The notes under the pieces: generated by a model
The model's database searches: none
Seen by the model: the letters and a program-made list of their open reading frames with translations, nothing else
Told to the model about the DNA's origin: nothing
Source of the DNA: Lysinibacillus macroides
Lineage (GTDB): Bacteria > Bacillota > Bacilli > Bacillales_A > Planococcaceae
Assembly: GCF_001281525.1 (NCBI RefSeq)
Contig: NZ_LGCI01000011.1
Coordinates: 89,392-153,391, forward strand
DNA: 64,000 bases
Reading direction: 5' to 3'
Part shown: piece after piece, positions 1-8,826 of the stretch
Layout of the letters: every line of letters begins with the position of its first letter
Numbering within the stretch: the stretch's first letter is position 1
Translations under genes and position numbers: made by a program

Positions 1-1
1 G

Positions 2-841
2 GAGTCTCCTGTGTTTGGTACACCTGAAGATACTGGTGCATATATAAATCAGCAAGTTTTTACAGCAGATAGTATACGAGCAAAGGATGCTAGCTTTGAG
101 CTAAGCTATATGCATAATTTAGGTGTTATCAAGGACACGTGGCGTATAGATATGAAGTTATCTAAAAAACAATTAAAAAACAGCTCATCTAGGGATGTAT
201 TAAATATTCCTTTAGAGAATGTACCCGGTGGAACAAAAGTCCGCGAAATGAGAGTGACACCTACACAAATCCGTTTATTGCTTACATCTGAGGAAAAATA
301 CACACATATTCCTTACACAAAGTACCAACTAGCTATTGGGGAAAAACTTTTAGATGGGGGTAGATGGGAGGTAGAGAATAATCCGTATCAAACAGAGCTT
401 CGCTTTGAGGTGGCAGGATTGAGCATGGATACGCTAGCAAGTGAGCCGATAACCTTAATCGCCAAACGCCGAGTTGATGTAGTAGATGGTGATGATCAAC
501 CAATTCATCTAACGAATATCTCAGCAAAACCTCAAAGTAAAACATCTACTATTGGCGGCTATCCAATCACATGGACTTATTATACAAAAAATAATAATCT
601 CTATGTAGAATCTTCCAGTCCAGATGCAGAATTTGGGGGTGTGACGCAAACCTATTATCTGCATCAGAAAAAACGCAACTATGGGACACCACTTATTATT
701 AGTCTACTTGGTGATGATAATAATATGCAAATAGATGAGTATGAGAACTTTAAAGACAAAGAGCTTGATATTTATATATGGAAGTATACAACGAATGATC
801 CAAATGCAGAACAACATGTACCGTTAACAATTGGCAAGTAA
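2..841 (+). CDS. DUF4179/DUF5643-type anti-sigma-like protein, 3' part
   Basis: The reading frame is open to the left edge of the window, so this is the C-terminal part of a longer gene. A GTG at 11 is only an internal codon: codons for E-S-P precede it and no ribosome binding site is seen. The roughly 280 visible residues are soluble, beta-rich and lack a membrane segment. They resemble the extracytoplasmic half of DUF4179/DUF5643 proteins, which usually follow an ECF sigma gene and carry an N-terminal cytosolic tail and one membrane helix. That N-terminal half and any sigma gene would lie outside the window. Family assignment is by general resemblance; function as an anti-sigma factor is inferred. 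Confidence 0.6.
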   Translation, partial: ESPVFGTPEDTGAYINQQVFTADSIRAKDASFELSYMHNLGVIKDTWRIDMKLSKKQLKNSSSRDVLNIPLENVPGGTKVREMRVTPTQIRLLLTSEEKYTHIPYTKYQLAIGEKLLDGGRWEVENNPYQTELRFEVAGLSMDTLASEPITLIAKRRVDVVDGDDQPIHLTNISAKPQSKTSTIGGYPITWTYYTKNNNLYVESSSPDAEFGGVTQTYYLHQKKRNYGTPLIISLLGDDNNMQIDEYENFKDKELDIYIWKYTTNDPNAEQHVPLTIGK

Positions 842-848
842 TACTGTG

Positions 849-882
849 AAATCCCATCTGTCTAAAGTAGATGGGATTTTAT
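849..882 (+). terminator. Rho-independent terminator
   Basis: An 11-bp stem (AAATCCCATCT with its complement) closes a short loop and is followed by T residues. It lies directly after the stop codon of the DUF4179-type gene. Confidence 0.8.
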
Positions 883-914
883 TATGTATAATAGGAGCAA
901 TCAGAAAGGAATGA

Positions 915-1157
915 TACAATTTTGATCAAACAGATGGGAGCGGTACGAAAATAGGTGGCTATGCATGTATGGATGCAAATAGCTTTGATGAAAATAATAG
1001 CCATGCTGAGCTGCTATTTCAATTAGATATGGAGAGCAATGCTCAAAAGACATATGCCATGATAGCAGACTCTGGCACATTGCAATTTTTTATAGAGAGA
1101 GATGCTCTGATCGCAAAGGATTTTTCTAGGCTTTATTATTATCTTTATAGCATGTAA
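915..1157 (+). pseudogene. C-terminal remnant of a DUF1963 (YwqG-like) protein
   Basis: The open frame starts just after an in-frame TGA at 912 and has no good start site; the ATG at 969 is internal to the similarity. The translation has the typical end of YwqG/DUF1963 proteins: an IGGY motif, then LLFQLDM, then a D-S-G...FFI stretch and a final DFS...Y segment. The family is normally about 260 residues, so only the last third remains, and the stretch after IGGY looks shortened. Probably a decayed gene. DUF1963 proteins are often found among immunity-type or housekeeping orphan genes; no function is claimed for the remnant. Confidence 0.6.
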
Positions 1158-1159
1158 CA

Positions 1160-1187
1160 AAATCGTATCGAATGTATACGATTTTTT
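1160..1187 (+). terminator. Rho-independent terminator
   Basis: Eight-bp stem (AATCGTAT/ATACGATT) with a 7-nt loop and a T6 run, placed immediately after the DUF1963 remnant stop. Confidence 0.75.
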
Positions 1188-1375
1188 GCTTTCATAAATG
1201 ACATAATGGAAGGGGTAAACAATAAAATTAAACTCATCAAAAGACGCAGATTTAGTTATCAAAATGATACTCATCTGTCCCTTCAATTGCGATAGGAAAC
1301 AGGCTATTTATTTTGTCTTCCCCGTTTTTGGGATTATGAATAAAGCGATTTAATAATCAGAAATGGAGGTATGAC

Positions 1376-1564
1376 ATGGATTTATTGAAATTAAATATGA
1401 AGCAGAGTATTTTTACAAGTATTATAGTCATAATTTCTCTGATCAAAGCTTTAGCAATATTACCCTTTGATGAAAATATAGTATTATACACGTCAATGAT
1501 TTCTGTTATAGTAGCCCTTTATGGAGGACTTTTATCGAAAATCCTTTTTCCTGAATCGAAGTAA
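1376..1564 (+). CDS. Small two-helix membrane protein
   Basis: A 62-residue protein preceded by a good ribosome binding site (TGGAGG, 7 nt before ATG). Two hydrophobic stretches, about residues 12-30 and 36-56, flank a short DEN turn, so it is probably a small hairpin-type membrane protein. No family recognised. It is transcribed towards the ABC exporter genes on the other strand, with a shared terminator between them. Real-gene status rests on the ribosome binding site and the membrane pattern. Confidence 0.55.
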   Translation: MDLLKLNMKQSIFTSIIVIISLIKALAILPFDENIVLYTSMISVIVALYGGLLSKILFPESK

Positions 1565-1604
1565 TAAATATATCCTAAATTGTTAATATTTTATATTATA
1601 AAAT

Positions 1605-1635
1605 AAAACAGCCGGTGGTGGAAACCAGCTGTTTT
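1605..1635 (-). terminator. Terminator between convergent genes
   Basis: AAAACAGC ... GCTGTTTT stem with an imperfect inner part (CGGT/AACC). The stop codon of the ABC permease gene lies in its right arm. A-rich and T-rich flanks could let it work in both directions. Confidence 0.6.
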
Positions 1636-3247
1636 AACGTTTAAAAATAATTTTCCAGAGCAATAGATTGATAATAAGGAGCATAATGCAATACAAGAGA
1701 GAACCAAAAGCAATCTGAGTAATTAAATAGTGAAGGACTACGAACATGCCTATAGGAATGAAGAGCAGCATTACCTTCCACCCTTGTGCATCACCGATTT
1801 CATCATATGGTTTGGTGAAGGGGATTTTATTGCTTATTGTCATATAACAAATCAACGTATACATACAGCTTGTGACGAGTATCGCTAATAAATCTGGGAG
1901 AATGCGAATACCATACATATAGCAAAAAATAATACTAAGTACGCTATATAGTGGCAGATAGAGTTTCACTAAAAAGGCCTTTAAGCTACCTTTCTGTAAA
2001 GCCGTATAATTTTTGAGTGGCAAGGTTTTATAAATCCAAGCCGCCTTATATTTAGCAGAGTGACCCAGCAAAAGTACAGCGGAGGGAATAATCATCATAC
2101 TAAAATAAATATTGAGGTAGCTCATGCTGGAGGCATAATCAATCCCACCTGACCTGCTAAACGTAAAGATAAAAAGAAATGGCATAATAAACGAAAAGCC
2201 TAACGATGGGTAGACCTTTAGCTTAAATTCTCGCTCCTGCTTCATCATAAGCGTAGCGAAGCGGTAAAAGGCACGCTCTTCATGTGTGCTACAGATAAGT
2301 GTTAATAAAAATGCTCGAAGTCTATTGTTTTTCTCTTTTTTCGATTTACTTGTATTGAGCAATTTTTGTAGATTGCGTTCAAAGGTTGGAATCAGCTTAA
2401 TATAAAGTGCTATAGAGATAATCGGTATTATTACAGCAAGGATTGTGTAGATAATGGTGAATAAAGAGCTATTACCATTTAGTAATAATTCATAGGGAGC
2501 GGCGAACCACATTGGAATGAGAAACACATTCCACCAATGAAAAGATACGACTATATCCAAATTAACAAATTCAAAGGAACGAATCAGCACTTGATAGCCA
2601 ATCATCAACACTAAGGACAAACCAATTTGTACATAATTAATAATATCCTTCAGCTTTTCACCATCAAAAAATCGTAGAATGACAATATATAAGATGGCTG
2701 TAAACGCAACAATGAATAAGTTGATTAAAATAATTTCAAAGACTGTTAAAAGGAAAAAAATAATTCCTTGGGTAAACAGGCTAACAACAAGAGGGATTGC
2801 TGTTAAGGCCATCGTTAAATAGGATAAATAAATAAAAATATGCATAAATTTTGCTGCATTAATGGTTTTAGCTGAGATGGGCTTTGTGGAAAGTATACTT
2901 TTATCTCGTACATCTAAGAGTACAGAGGAAAAGTCAGAGATTAAGGATGTCATAATTAAAAAGATGATCATGGCATAGGAGATACTCATTTGAAAAAGAA
3001 AATTTTGCCCAAAGCCCATCAATGGAATAAGTACAAGCCCAAATAATACATAAATCCAGAGCGATTTAATATAGCCATATTTTTGATCGCCCTTCTTTTT
3101 GTTCTGATTAAAGAGTGTGGGTACTTTTCGTTCATCCATCGTCAACTTGATATGGAGGATTTTTCGCATCATGTCATAATCAATGCCTGTTTTTACAAAC
3201 AGCAAGCGGAATTTATCAAGCAATTGTAAAGTTTTAAAATCTGTCAT
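1634..3247 (-). CDS. ABC exporter membrane protein
   Basis: A 537-residue permease with about ten to twelve hydrophobic segments (first ones about residues 65-105) separated by basic cytosolic loops; the middle loop (about 290-330) is rich in lysine. The ribosome binding site AAGGAGG precedes ATG at 3247. The start overlaps the stop of the ATPase gene by 4 nt (ATGA), so the two are translationally coupled and surely form one exporter. The architecture fits large ABC-2-type permeases of Bacillales that work with a single ATPase; substrate unknown. Possible roles are export of a peptide or drug, but nothing in the sequence decides this. Confidence 0.8.
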   Translation of the reverse strand: MTDFKTLQLLDKFRLLFVKTGIDYDMMRKILHIKLTMDERKVPTLFNQNKKKGDQKYGYIKSLWIYVLFGLVLIPLMGFGQNFLFQMSISYAMIIFLIMTSLISDFSSVLLDVRDKSILSTKPISAKTINAAKFMHIFIYLSYLTMALTAIPLVVSLFTQGIIFFLLTVFEIILINLFIVAFTAILYIVILRFFDGEKLKDIINYVQIGLSLVLMIGYQVLIRSFEFVNLDIVVSFHWWNVFLIPMWFAAPYELLLNGNSSLFTIIYTILAVIIPIISIALYIKLIPTFERNLQKLLNTSKSKKEKNNRLRAFLLTLICSTHEERAFYRFATLMMKQEREFKLKVYPSLGFSFIMPFLFIFTFSRSGGIDYASSMSYLNIYFSMMIIPSAVLLLGHSAKYKAAWIYKTLPLKNYTALQKGSLKAFLVKLYLPLYSVLSIIFCYMYGIRILPDLLAILVTSCMYTLICYMTISNKIPFTKPYDEIGDAQGWKVMLLFIPIGMFVVLHYLITQIAFGSLLYCIMLLIINLLLWKIIFKR

Positions 3248-4026
3248 GCTTGTCCTCCTTGAACGATGGACACAAATTTCTCGCCAATTTCCTGATGCTC
3301 ATGGAAGCCTGTTAATTGGTTAAAAATCCTTTCCAATGTACCCTCAGCATTACTGGCTTGTAGCTGTGCAAATGTTCCATCAGCCGCAATTTTTCCGTCA
3401 TAAAGCAAGATAATACGACTACTGATTTTTTCAACCACATCCATAATATGCGAAGAATAGAAGATCGTTTTTCCTTGGGCAGCCAATTGTGTGAGTATTT
3501 CTTTAAAAATCATCACACTGTTGGCATCTAAGCCATTGATTGGCTCATCTAAAAACAGTAGGTCGGGGTTATGTATCAGGCTTGCTATAATCAATAGCTT
3601 TTGTCGCATGCCCTTTGAATAAGAGGAAATGCGAGAATGATAGGCCTCACCAACGCCAAATAAAGCCATTAAGGATTGAGATTTATCAGCAGCCTCCTCT
3701 AGCTCCAGCCCATAAAGTTGCCCGATAAAGGTTAAATACTCGTAGCCTGTTAAATTATCATAGACATCTGCAATTTCTGGCACATAGCCAATTTTTCGCT
3801 TATAGTCAATGGCATTGTGCTTAATATTCTCACCAAAAAGCTTAATTTCTCCGCCATAGTCACCTTCAAGTCCTAAAATAATTTTAACGGTCGTGCTTTT
3901 CCCAGCACCATTGGGTCCAATATAGCCAATAATTTCCCCTCGTGATGCATGGATATCAATGCCTTTTAAGATTTCTTTGCTTCCATAGCTCTTTGTTAAA
4001 TTTGTAATCGTTAAAATTTCTTCCAT
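3244..4026 (-). CDS. ABC exporter ATP-binding protein
   Basis: A 260-residue nucleotide-binding subunit with Walker A GPNGAGKST (37-45), signature YSKGMRQ (136-142) and Walker B LLFLDEP (156-162); an H-loop histidine follows in the SSHIMD motif. The Q-loop position reads YVPE rather than the usual Q, as is common in ABC-2-type drug or lantibiotic exporters. A GAGAGGTG ribosome binding site precedes ATG. It is the first gene of a two-gene operon with the overlapping permease. The substrate cannot be predicted. Confidence 0.88.
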   Translation of the reverse strand: MEEILTITNLTKSYGSKEILKGIDIHASRGEIIGYIGPNGAGKSTTVKIILGLEGDYGGEIKLFGENIKHNAIDYKRKIGYVPEIADVYDNLTGYEYLTFIGQLYGLELEEAADKSQSLMALFGVGEAYHSRISSYSKGMRQKLLIIASLIHNPDLLFLDEPINGLDANSVMIFKEILTQLAAQGKTIFYSSHIMDVVEKISSRIILLYDGKIAADGTFAQLQASNAEGTLERIFNQLTGFHEHQEIGEKFVSIVQGGQA

Positions 4027-4471
4027 ATTGCAGCACCTCTCTTATTGTATCTATTATGAATGCTTCAACTTTAATATTGGAGTAAGAGTTAGATGAACCA
4101 ACTTACCATGTGACCTCCCTCCCTATTTTAATAACAAACAAATAGTGAAGTGGTAAAGCTGTCCCTGTAGATTAAAAACCTTTTTCTGTGGGGCTTTCAC
4201 GTTCAGCTAGTGTATCCTTTGGAATAGGAAAATTATAAAGTTCCTCAGAAGCTGTATGTGTATGATCTCGTTTATCTAAAAGTAGCTAGCAGTTCCGTTC
4301 AAGAGAGCTAACGTGTATACAATTTACTCTTTATTTTGGTGATAAGCCATTTAAACCTAAAATAACCATAAATACACTATAACATATAAAAGAAAGTAGA
4401 ACTTCTTTAGTAAAGTGAAACTAGTTGATTTCCAGCCTTGTCTAACTGTATAAGAGAGGAGGGATGTAGCG
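4027..4471. other. Divergent intergenic region with a short gene-like fragment
   Basis: This 445-nt gap separates the ABC exporter and the sigma-factor operon and should hold both promoters. On the minus strand, 4282-4172 reads as an open stretch of about 36 codons ending in a stop (peptide ...FPIPKDTLAERE...), which looks like the tail of a lost protein, but it has no start and no recognised family. No clear riboswitch or repeat was seen. Confidence 0.35.
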
Positions 4472-4996
4472 TTGACACAGAATGAGAAAGATAGCCTATT
4501 GCAAGCTGCAATGGATCAGCATGGGGATTATATAAAACGATTAATCTATACATATGTAAAGGATTTACCAAAAACAGAAGACCTTGCTCAGGAGGTTTTT
4601 ATTAAATTTTATAAAAGCTTGGATGCCTTTGAGGGGCGTTCCTCCATCAAAACCTATTTATATCGAATAGCTGTGAATGAATGTCAAAATTATTTAAAAA
4701 GCTGGCATTATAAAAAATTCGAAGTCACAGAGAAGGTAAAAAATTGGCTAAAACGAGATTCCTTCGAGGTGGATTTTTTACAGCAGGAGCAAAATCAATC
4801 GATTGGAGCATTAGTCAATTCTTTACCCATTAAATATCGGGAAGTAATATGGCTCTATTACTATGTTGAATTATCCATCACCGATATAGCTGAGGTGTTA
4901 AAATGCTCTCCTAATACAGTGAAAACCAGATTAGCGAGAGGAAGAAAATTAGCAAAAATTACAATAGAGGAGGGAGATTTTGATTATGAGTATTAA
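4472..4996 (+). CDS. ECF-type RNA polymerase sigma factor
   Basis: A 174-residue sigma-70-like protein with region 2 at about residues 15-80 (EDLAQEVFIKFYKSL, then SSIKTYLYRIAVNECQNYL) and region 4 at about 112-165, ending in a helix-turn-helix (ITDIAEVLKCSPNTVKTRL). Start is TTG at 4472, chosen because a strong AGAGGAGGG lies 9 nt upstream and the N-terminus matches the family length. It overlaps the downstream membrane protein gene, the usual arrangement for an ECF sigma factor and its anti-sigma partner. It probably redirects RNA polymerase on release from that partner. Its target promoters are unknown. Confidence 0.9.
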   Translation: MTQNEKDSLLQAAMDQHGDYIKRLIYTYVKDLPKTEDLAQEVFIKFYKSLDAFEGRSSIKTYLYRIAVNECQNYLKSWHYKKFEVTEKVKNWLKRDSFEVDFLQQEQNQSIGALVNSLPIKYREVIWLYYYVELSITDIAEVLKCSPNTVKTRLARGRKLAKITIEEGDFDYEY

Positions 4997-5810
4997 AAAT
5001 GAATTGGAAAAATCCTTGCCGACATTGATCGAACTATCAGAGAATGAAAAAGCAATGATTCAAGCTAAAGTCCAACAAGCTCCTCCATCTCGCTATTATT
5101 GGAAGCCTTTATTGCTATCAATCCTTGCCGTTATGCTGATAGGGATTAGCTTATTATCAATGATGCAAAGTAGCTCTCCTGCCGATTCTGCCGCAGTGAT
5201 CATGGAACCAGAGCCAGAGGAAAAGCCTGTTAGAGCACCATTGCCACCACTAACGGATGAAGTAAAAAAGCAATACTATCAAGAGTATGTAAAAATTATC
5301 GATGAGGCAATGGCATCAAAACCAGGTATGAATATTAGTGTTGTACCAATCGAACAATTTGAGGATGACTTTTGGGTAACACCTGGGGATTTTAGAAAAG
5401 ATATTCAATCATGGGTAGACCACCACTTAGCTACAGAGCGGGAAAAAATCAATGAGATGTTAAGAGGAAATCCAGCACCTGTTATAACGAATGAGAACGG
5501 TCATGTGACTAAAAAAACGTATATGTATTTCTCCGATATATTAATAGCAATTGAGGTGACAGGGAATTTTAAGACTGCCTATCATGCCTCTCGAAATCGT
5601 CAAATATTTTCTTCTGTGCAAGATATCTCTACGAAATTAACAGAAATAACAAGAGGTGCTTGGAAGCAAACATCTTCGAAAGCAACTTTGCTAGATGGTG
5701 GGCGAACAATTGAGATTCAAATCGAAGGAATTTTTGAGTACAATACGATTCGCAATGAAAAAAGGTTTACAATTGAATTTTATTGTGATGAAAATGGAGA
5801 AATACATTAA
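4986..5810 (+). CDS. Membrane-anchored probable anti-sigma factor
   Basis: A 274-residue protein; ATG at 4986 is preferred over an upstream TTG because GGAGGGA sits about 10 nt before it. Layout: cytosolic tail 1-38, one membrane helix about 40-60, a proline-rich linker (EPEPEEKPVRAPLPP, about 74-88), then an extracellular domain of about 180 residues of unknown family. It overlaps the ECF sigma gene by 11 nt. The topology and gene pair indicate an anti-sigma factor or surface sensor, but no zinc-binding HxxxCxxC motif is present, so it is not a ZAS-type anti-sigma factor. Function is inferred from context. Confidence 0.7.
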   Translation: MSIKNELEKSLPTLIELSENEKAMIQAKVQQAPPSRYYWKPLLLSILAVMLIGISLLSMMQSSSPADSAAVIMEPEPEEKPVRAPLPPLTDEVKKQYYQEYVKIIDEAMASKPGMNISVVPIEQFEDDFWVTPGDFRKDIQSWVDHHLATEREKINEMLRGNPAPVITNENGHVTKKTYMYFSDILIAIEVTGNFKTAYHASRNRQIFSSVQDISTKLTEITRGAWKQTSSKATLLDGGRTIEIQIEGIFEYNTIRNEKRFTIEFYCDENGEIH

Positions 5811-5846
5811 ATTAGATATTGAGCTCTTTATAACTATAAAATAAAC

Positions 5847-5881
5847 AGAAGCTATCCAAAGTATTTCTGGATAGCTTCTTA
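5847..5881 (+). terminator. Terminator between convergent operons
   Basis: Ten-bp stem GAAGCTATCC/GGATAGCTTC with an internal loop, A-rich on the left and T-rich on the right, so it may serve the sigma operon and the facing hydrolase operon. Confidence 0.75.
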
Positions 5882-5894
5882 ATAGGGGAAGAGA

Positions 5895-7106
5895 CTATTT
5901 AGAAAGCTCCACGACTGTATCATAAAAGATAGCTGTGGCGATCACAATATCTTCAGCTGAGCTATACTCTAATGGGTTATGGCTAATACCGTCTTTGGAA
6001 CGCACAAATAGCATGGCAATTGGTGCGATTTCAGCGATATTCATGGCATCATGCCCAGCGCCACTTACAAGGAAATAAGGCTGTATTCCTTGTTTTTCAA
6101 TGCTTGTCGCTAATTGTTGCTGTAACACTGCATCAGTTTTTGCTGGCTTCACACGCTGTAAAACCTTAGAAGACAGCATTACATTTCTACGTGTAGCAAT
6201 CTGTTGGAGCTGCTGTAAAATGGTAGCTTCCAATACATTGATCTTGCTTTCATCAATATCTCGCAGGTCAATAGTGAATGTAACTTTACCTGGAATTACA
6301 TTTGTACCATTTGGGGAGACAGTGAGCTTTCCAACAGTTGCTACTGAGCCTGTTGTGTTATTTAATAGCTGTTCAATAGCTAAAATCATTTCACTTGCAG
6401 CCGTAAGCGCATCCTGACGAATTGGCATTGGTGTTGCCCCTGCATGCTCACTAACGCCTGTTACAGTGATCTCTAACCATACTGGAGCTGCGATGCCTGT
6501 GACAACGCCAACAGGTAGTCCCTCATTTTCTAATACTTTTCCTTGCTCAATATGCATTTCTAAATAAGCTTTAATATCATCACGTGGTGGTTGCTCGAAA
6601 GGATACGGCGACAATTGAAATGCCTTCATAGCTTCTTCAATAGAAATACCATTCTTGTCTGTGAACTGTAGTTGCCCCTCTGTTAAAAGACCAGCCATTG
6701 CTCTACTACCAACTAGCCCAAAATCAAATCTTGTGCCTTCTTCATCTTTAAACGCAACAACTTGAATTTTTTTAGATGGGATTAATTGTTGCGCGTGCAT
6801 TGTGTGGACAACCTCAATGGCAGCTAGTACACCTAATGCGCCATCATATTTACCACCTTCTGGTACTGTATCGATATGTGAGCCTAGCATAATCGTTTCG
6901 TTTCCTTCACCATACGTACCAATAAGATTTCCTATAGCATCGATTGTCACAACCATTCCCGCTTCTTCCATATAAGTCATTACTAACTCAATCGCTTGCT
7001 TTTCCTCTGATGTAAAAGAGAAACGGTTAACACCGCCTGTTGCTTCATTGCGGCCAATCTGACTTAAATCTTCAAGATGCTGTAAGAGTCTTTCTCCATT
7101 AATCAT
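5895..7106 (-). CDS. M20-family N-carbamoyl-L-amino acid hydrolase, probably acting on N-carbamoyl-L-cysteine
   Basis: A metal-dependent amidohydrolase of the Zn-peptidase M20 hydantoinase/carbamoylase group. Visible metal ligands are in GSHIDTVPEGGKYDGALG (H and D), FKDEEGTRF (E-E), an MHIEQG motif and SGAGHDAMNIA near the end. Start: ATG at 7106 (MINGERLL, typical family N-terminus) lies just after the stop of the upstream gene; a longer form from 7142 would overlap that gene by 31 nt and is less likely. The upstream partner is an ATC hydrolase, whose product is N-carbamoyl-L-cysteine. In Pseudomonas the pair is AtcB/AtcC and yields L-cysteine, CO2 and ammonia. The specific substrate is inferred from this pairing; allantoate or other carbamoyl amino acids remain possible. 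Confidence 0.85.
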   Translation of the reverse strand: MINGERLLQHLEDLSQIGRNEATGGVNRFSFTSEEKQAIELVMTYMEEAGMVVTIDAIGNLIGTYGEGNETIMLGSHIDTVPEGGKYDGALGVLAAIEVVHTMHAQQLIPSKKIQVVAFKDEEGTRFDFGLVGSRAMAGLLTEGQLQFTDKNGISIEEAMKAFQLSPYPFEQPPRDDIKAYLEMHIEQGKVLENEGLPVGVVTGIAAPVWLEITVTGVSEHAGATPMPIRQDALTAASEMILAIEQLLNNTTGSVATVGKLTVSPNGTNVIPGKVTFTIDLRDIDESKINVLEATILQQLQQIATRRNVMLSSKVLQRVKPAKTDAVLQQQLATSIEKQGIQPYFLVSGAGHDAMNIAEIAPIAMLFVRSKDGISHNPLEYSSAEDIVIATAIFYDTVVELSK

Positions 7107-7111
7107 AGCTA

Positions 7112-7807
7112 TCACTCTTTCATTTGGAATTGGAAGTGGCATTGACCCTCACGTAGGACAAACTCATCATGTACCACCTCAAAGTTTTTATTGTAGCCTT
7201 TTGCAATTGCAGGGTCGATCATTTTACAATACAAAATACCGTATTTACCCATTCCGTCATCCGCCCATTGCTGACCCAGTGGACAATGTGTAAATGTTTG
7301 TTCAACCTCATCTTCTTTATAAACCGTTTCAATTTCAAATAAATCACTGCGCCCCATATCATAGTTTGTTAAATAGTTTTCCAATGAATTTTCTAAGCCA
7401 TTTGTACGCGCACGTTGAGCAATACCTGCACCACGCTTATTGCCAAAGCGTTCTACGGCGCGCATAATCACCTGTTCACCTTCTTCACCGTACGTATCAA
7501 CCACTGGCTTTGCAATATGTGCAAACATTTTTGAGAAGCGAGCAAATGTTGTTAAATCTGTATATTGCTCTTGACCTTCAACAATTTGTGGTAAATATTC
7601 AAAGAATGTATGATTTTCGCCTTCTGCTGTTGCCTTTTTCGCCATTGCTTCAGCATCCTTTAAACCAAATGCCTGCAACCCTTGTTGAATTAATTCACGA
7701 CCATGCTCTCCGTATTGCTCCGTGATGGAGAGATGTAATTCAGTAAACATTTTTGCTGTAATAATATCCATGGATAAAGCTTTCATCATTAATTTTTCCT
7801 CTGCCAT
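7112..7807 (-). CDS. L-2-amino-thiazoline-4-carboxylate (ATC) hydrolase family protein
   Basis: A 231-residue soluble protein with the characteristic C-terminal block of the ATC hydrolase family: CPLGQQWADDGMGKYG, then LYCKMIDPAIAKGYN and a closing GQCHFQF. Family members open the thiazoline ring of ATC to give N-carbamoyl-L-cysteine. GAGGGGG precedes ATG. The next gene, 5 nt downstream, is an M20 carbamoylase, which would complete conversion to L-cysteine. A LysR-type regulator is transcribed divergently. Some relatives act on other small molecules, so the reaction is a family-based prediction. Confidence 0.82.
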   Translation of the reverse strand: MAEEKLMMKALSMDIITAKMFTELHLSITEQYGEHGRELIQQGLQAFGLKDAEAMAKKATAEGENHTFFEYLPQIVEGQEQYTDLTTFARFSKMFAHIAKPVVDTYGEEGEQVIMRAVERFGNKRGAGIAQRARTNGLENSLENYLTNYDMGRSDLFEIETVYKEDEVEQTFTHCPLGQQWADDGMGKYGILYCKMIDPAIAKGYNKNFEVVHDEFVLREGQCHFQFQMKE

Positions 7808-7884
7808 GTTGATGCCCCCTCAGCGTAAACCTTATTGATTTACTTGGATTTTATTTTTATTATAGAGGAGAGGAGTAAAATAAA

Positions 7885-7900
7885 TCAAATGAATATTTGA
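7885..7900 (+). promoter_or_regulatory. Likely LysR operator in the divergent promoter region
   Basis: Perfect dyad TCAAAT-GAAT-ATTTGA, a T-N11-A-like LysR box, between the ATC operon and the LysR gene. A further ATCAAAT copy follows at 7904-7910, as expected for a second half-site. Confidence 0.5.
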
Positions 7901-7944
7901 GCAATCAAATATGAAAAAAAATCATAAAAGGAGTTGGAGTAATA

Positions 7945-8826
7945 ATGGCAACATTAGCGCAATATATGGCTTTTTATACATTGATTGATACGGGTAATTT
8001 TACAGAAACGGGGCTAAAGCTAAATCTTACCCAGTCGTCAATTAGTCATACAATTAGTAATTTAGAGGCAGAATTAGGGCTATCGTTAATTATTCGAAAT
8101 CGCAATAATATTACTTTAACAAGTGAGGGGAAAGTTATTTATGAGCATATTTCAAAAATTTTGCAGCAACAACAACAGCTTGAAACCACTGTGGCTAATT
8201 TAAAAAATCTGATTGGCGGTACATTATCTGTTGGCATTCTTCCGAGTGTTTCGCTAGTTTTATTGCCAAAAGTGCTAGCATATTTTGAGCAGCATCACCC
8301 AGACTTACAAATTCGCTTGATGGAGGGAGATTACGATCAAATTGAGGGTTGGCTTTATAATGGCATAGTAGATATCGGTTTTTTAGTGCAGCCAAATTCT
8401 AAAAACCTTATATTTGATGCTATTTTTGAGGATGAGCTTGTTTGTATTATGGCGAAGGAGCATCCGTTAGCAAAGGAGGACAAGCTTTACCTTGAGCAAT
8501 TACAACATGAACGCTGGATTATGCCAAAGCGTACAATTGATCGTGATGTTTCCAAGCTCTTAGCTAAGCATAAAATTCATCCAAATGTAGTCTATGAATT
8601 ATCAGTGGATCAGGTTATTTTAACAATGGTCAATGAAAATTTGGGTATATCCATTGTGCCAAATTCTCTTTTATTGCATACACCGAATAATCTTGTACGA
8701 AAAAAATTTTATCAGGCATATGTTCGACAGGTTGGAATTGCTCACAAACATAGTATTCACCTTTCCCCAGGTGCTTTAAAGTTTGTAGAAATATCGAAAC
8801 ACTTTGCTTCCCTTTTACAAATTTAG
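7945..8826 (+). CDS. LysR-family transcriptional regulator
   Basis: A 293-residue LTTR: N-terminal winged helix-turn-helix (about 1-60, with LNLTQSSISHTISNLEAELG), a linker helix rich in glutamine (about 62-85) and a substrate-binding domain (about 88-290, beginning GTLSVGILPS). A ribosome binding site, AAAAGGAG, precedes ATG at about 12 nt. It is divergent from the ATC hydrolase/carbamoylase operon with a dyad in the shared promoter region, so it most likely controls that operon in response to ATC, a carbamoyl intermediate or cysteine. Effector unknown. Confidence 0.88.
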   Translation: MATLAQYMAFYTLIDTGNFTETGLKLNLTQSSISHTISNLEAELGLSLIIRNRNNITLTSEGKVIYEHISKILQQQQQLETTVANLKNLIGGTLSVGILPSVSLVLLPKVLAYFEQHHPDLQIRLMEGDYDQIEGWLYNGIVDIGFLVQPNSKNLIFDAIFEDELVCIMAKEHPLAKEDKLYLEQLQHERWIMPKRTIDRDVSKLLAKHKIHPNVVYELSVDQVILTMVNENLGISIVPNSLLLHTPNNLVRKKFYQAYVRQVGIAHKHSIHLSPGALKFVEISKHFASLLQI

